From positions 21,173,010 to 21,237,009 of the forward strand of contig OX359282.1 of assembly GCA_947179155.2 (NCBI GenBank): a DNA stretch of 64,000 nt, read 5' to 3'. This stretch comes from Hedera helix (lineage: Eukaryota; Streptophyta; Magnoliopsida; Apiales; Araliaceae). Under the pieces are notes generated by a model. The model was not told where the DNA came from. It ran no database searches and worked only from the letters and a program-made list of their open reading frames with translations. Shown in pieces: positions 62,205 to 64,000 of this stretch. How positions within the stretch are numbered: the stretch's first letter is position 1; each line of letters starts with the position of its first letter. Both the position numbers and the translations under genes were made by a program.

Positions 62205-63626
62205 CATTGCCCTCCATTTAAAAAAAAGGAAAATTATTTATATTGTGATAAAAGACATCTATTTATATTGCTATTAAAAGTGTCTACTAAATATTCAGAT
62301 ATTTATAAAAAAAATTATATTTTTATAAGCAAAAATTATAGTTCTACTAGCATCCTTTCATATAAATAATAAACCAACTTTACATTCGTGTGAAAGGGAG
62401 ATTATAAAAATATTATATTAAAATTTGTGAAAATATCAATTTTCTATTTATATTAACAAGTTTGACGGGGCAAGAGACTAGTTTGATATAACAGCTTTAA
62501 TTTTTTATATTATTTTTATTTTTTAAATAAAGTTATTATTTTAGATAATAGTTTTATTTTTTTGTAATTTTTATATGACATGTGGATGCCATTTTTACAG
62601 TCATATGTTATAATCTTCATGACTTAAATAATTAGTAGGCCTTTTCATCTTATATATAAAGTGAGTTGCAAACTCATAAATCCATCTCTACATCAATATC
62701 TTAATTTTAGGATATTGTTTTTACATTTTTTAATCTAATATCAAATGCTTTATATCGATTAATTTAGGAAAATAAGGGTATATAAGAAAGAAGGAGAATC
62801 ACATTAAAATAAAAAAAAAGTATATATAATTGAGAAAAGAAAAAGTTGTGATACAAAAAATGAGGAGATAAAACATTTAATAAAATTAACAAATCACTTC
62901 AATTCACTCCTAACTCACTTCGAACTCAATTTAATGAGTTATGATCAACTGTTAACTCATTTAAGTCAATTCGACCTACCAAATAACTCAATTAATTGAA
63001 TGTCAATTGAGTATCGTACTTCTAGATATAAGAATTGATAACTTATAAATTATGTAATTGTCTTTACTCGGAACAAAAGTTTATGCATATTTGCTACAAT
63101 ATATAAAAGAATTGGAAAAAGAAAAGTAATTTTGAAGTCAATTTATAGATTCTAAAATTTAAATTAGTGTTAGTTTTTTTAAGTTTAAAAATAACACTTT
63201 CTATAATGACAAATTAATAGTAATTTTTAACTAATTTACAATTTTCATAATATATTAAAATTCAAACAAATGAAGCTTTTATAATTTTTAATAATTAAAG
63301 TACAATTTGCTCTATAAGACTTGCACTGAAATCCAGTTTGCACCTCAATTTTATTTTTTTAATTAAATACACTTTAAACATTGTATTACTGAGTTTTAAA
63401 ATGGATAAAAAAGAAAAAGAAATGAACAAAAAATTTATATTTTCTATCTAATTTTTTTATTATTGAGTTTTTTTTAATGAATGTAAAAGATAAGGAACTG
63501 ACAAAAAATTGGATACTTTTTTTGCCAAACTTTTTTGTTCAAAAATATATGAATTTGGACGAAAAACTAACACATGTAAATCTTTTATAATCCTTATTGC
63601 ACCATTTACATTATAAACATAATAAA

Positions 63627-63675
<49 letters not shown>

Positions 63676-64000
63676 TAAAATAATATTTAAATATAAAAAT
63701 TTAAGTTTTATTTTTTTCTCTTTTATAAATTCAATAATAAAATGAAAGAAAATTATTAAATTTTTATTATTTTATTTTATCTTAAAACTTAAGTTTTTTG
63801 TTCGTTTTCCTTAAAAACTCAAAAACATAGCAGAACTTTTAACGCCAGCTATAAAATGCACTTTCAGAACATCCCATTTCCCATTTCCCATTTCTGATGA
63901 CAAAAGAAAATAAAATAAGTTATATGGCATGTTGTTATTTAATAATATAGAAAATTAATTTAACTGGCAATTCTTATATTATATTCATTTCAAATTATAA
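62205..64000. other. Intergenic AT-rich DNA, no gene seen
   Basis: Long A/T runs and a (TA)n tract at about 63632-63673. No ORF of note, no clear transposon ends. Confidence 0.6.

Overview
The window is nuclear DNA of a flowering plant: AT-rich, with genes split into many short exons by GT-AG introns, long (TA)n tracts, MITEs and nested LTR retrotransposons. Protein resemblance and repeat style suggest a eudicot, probably Solanaceae, but no species can be named from the sequence alone. Only two intact-looking protein genes are present, both on the minus strand in the right half.

Layout. (a) 1-36.4 kb is a repeat-rich block built on three tandem copies of the 3' end of a serine carboxypeptidase-like (SCPL) gene. 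Unit 1 (3.26-7.75 kb) and unit 2 (30.13-35.39 kb) carry copies of its last three exons; the third copy (35.45-36.45 kb) is still joined to the rest of the gene. Next to units 1 and 2 lie related PIF/Harbinger DNA transposons: the right part of one (1-3258) and a whole one (7748-30133, TTA target duplication). The whole Harbinger has two degraded transposase copies in inverted arms and one Myb/SANT-like gene. That Myb gene was split by an LTR-type element (11423-26144, 5-bp duplication ATTAC), itself split by an 11.4-kb Sirevirus-like LTR element (12277-23677, 5-bp duplication TCATC). The innermost element has no visible polymerase genes, carries one decayed ORF resembling plant 'putative transposon protein', and is filled with more than 30 copies of a CGTAGAG/CTCTACG motif in both orientations.

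(b) 35446-43225 is a complete 14-exon SCPL gene (496 codons plus stop, catalytic Ser, Asp and His motifs all present). Its introns hold several MITEs.

(c) 43.5-47.6 kb is intergenic, with one doubtful small ORF.

(d) 47706-61627 is a 10-exon pepsin-like aspartic protease gene of the A36/A39-like, probably GPI-anchored group. Exons 2-10 join cleanly in frame, but the exon 1 donor cannot be placed with a normal GT-AG junction. Its introns contain Stowaway-, Tourist- and hAT-like MITEs.

(e) 62.2-64.0 kb is AT-rich intergenic DNA without a recognisable gene.

The two genes are both secretory-pathway proteases of different catalytic classes; nothing in the sequence shows that they act together. 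The most unusual material is the motif-rich non-autonomous retroelement and the exon-carrying tandem duplication of the SCPL 3' end.
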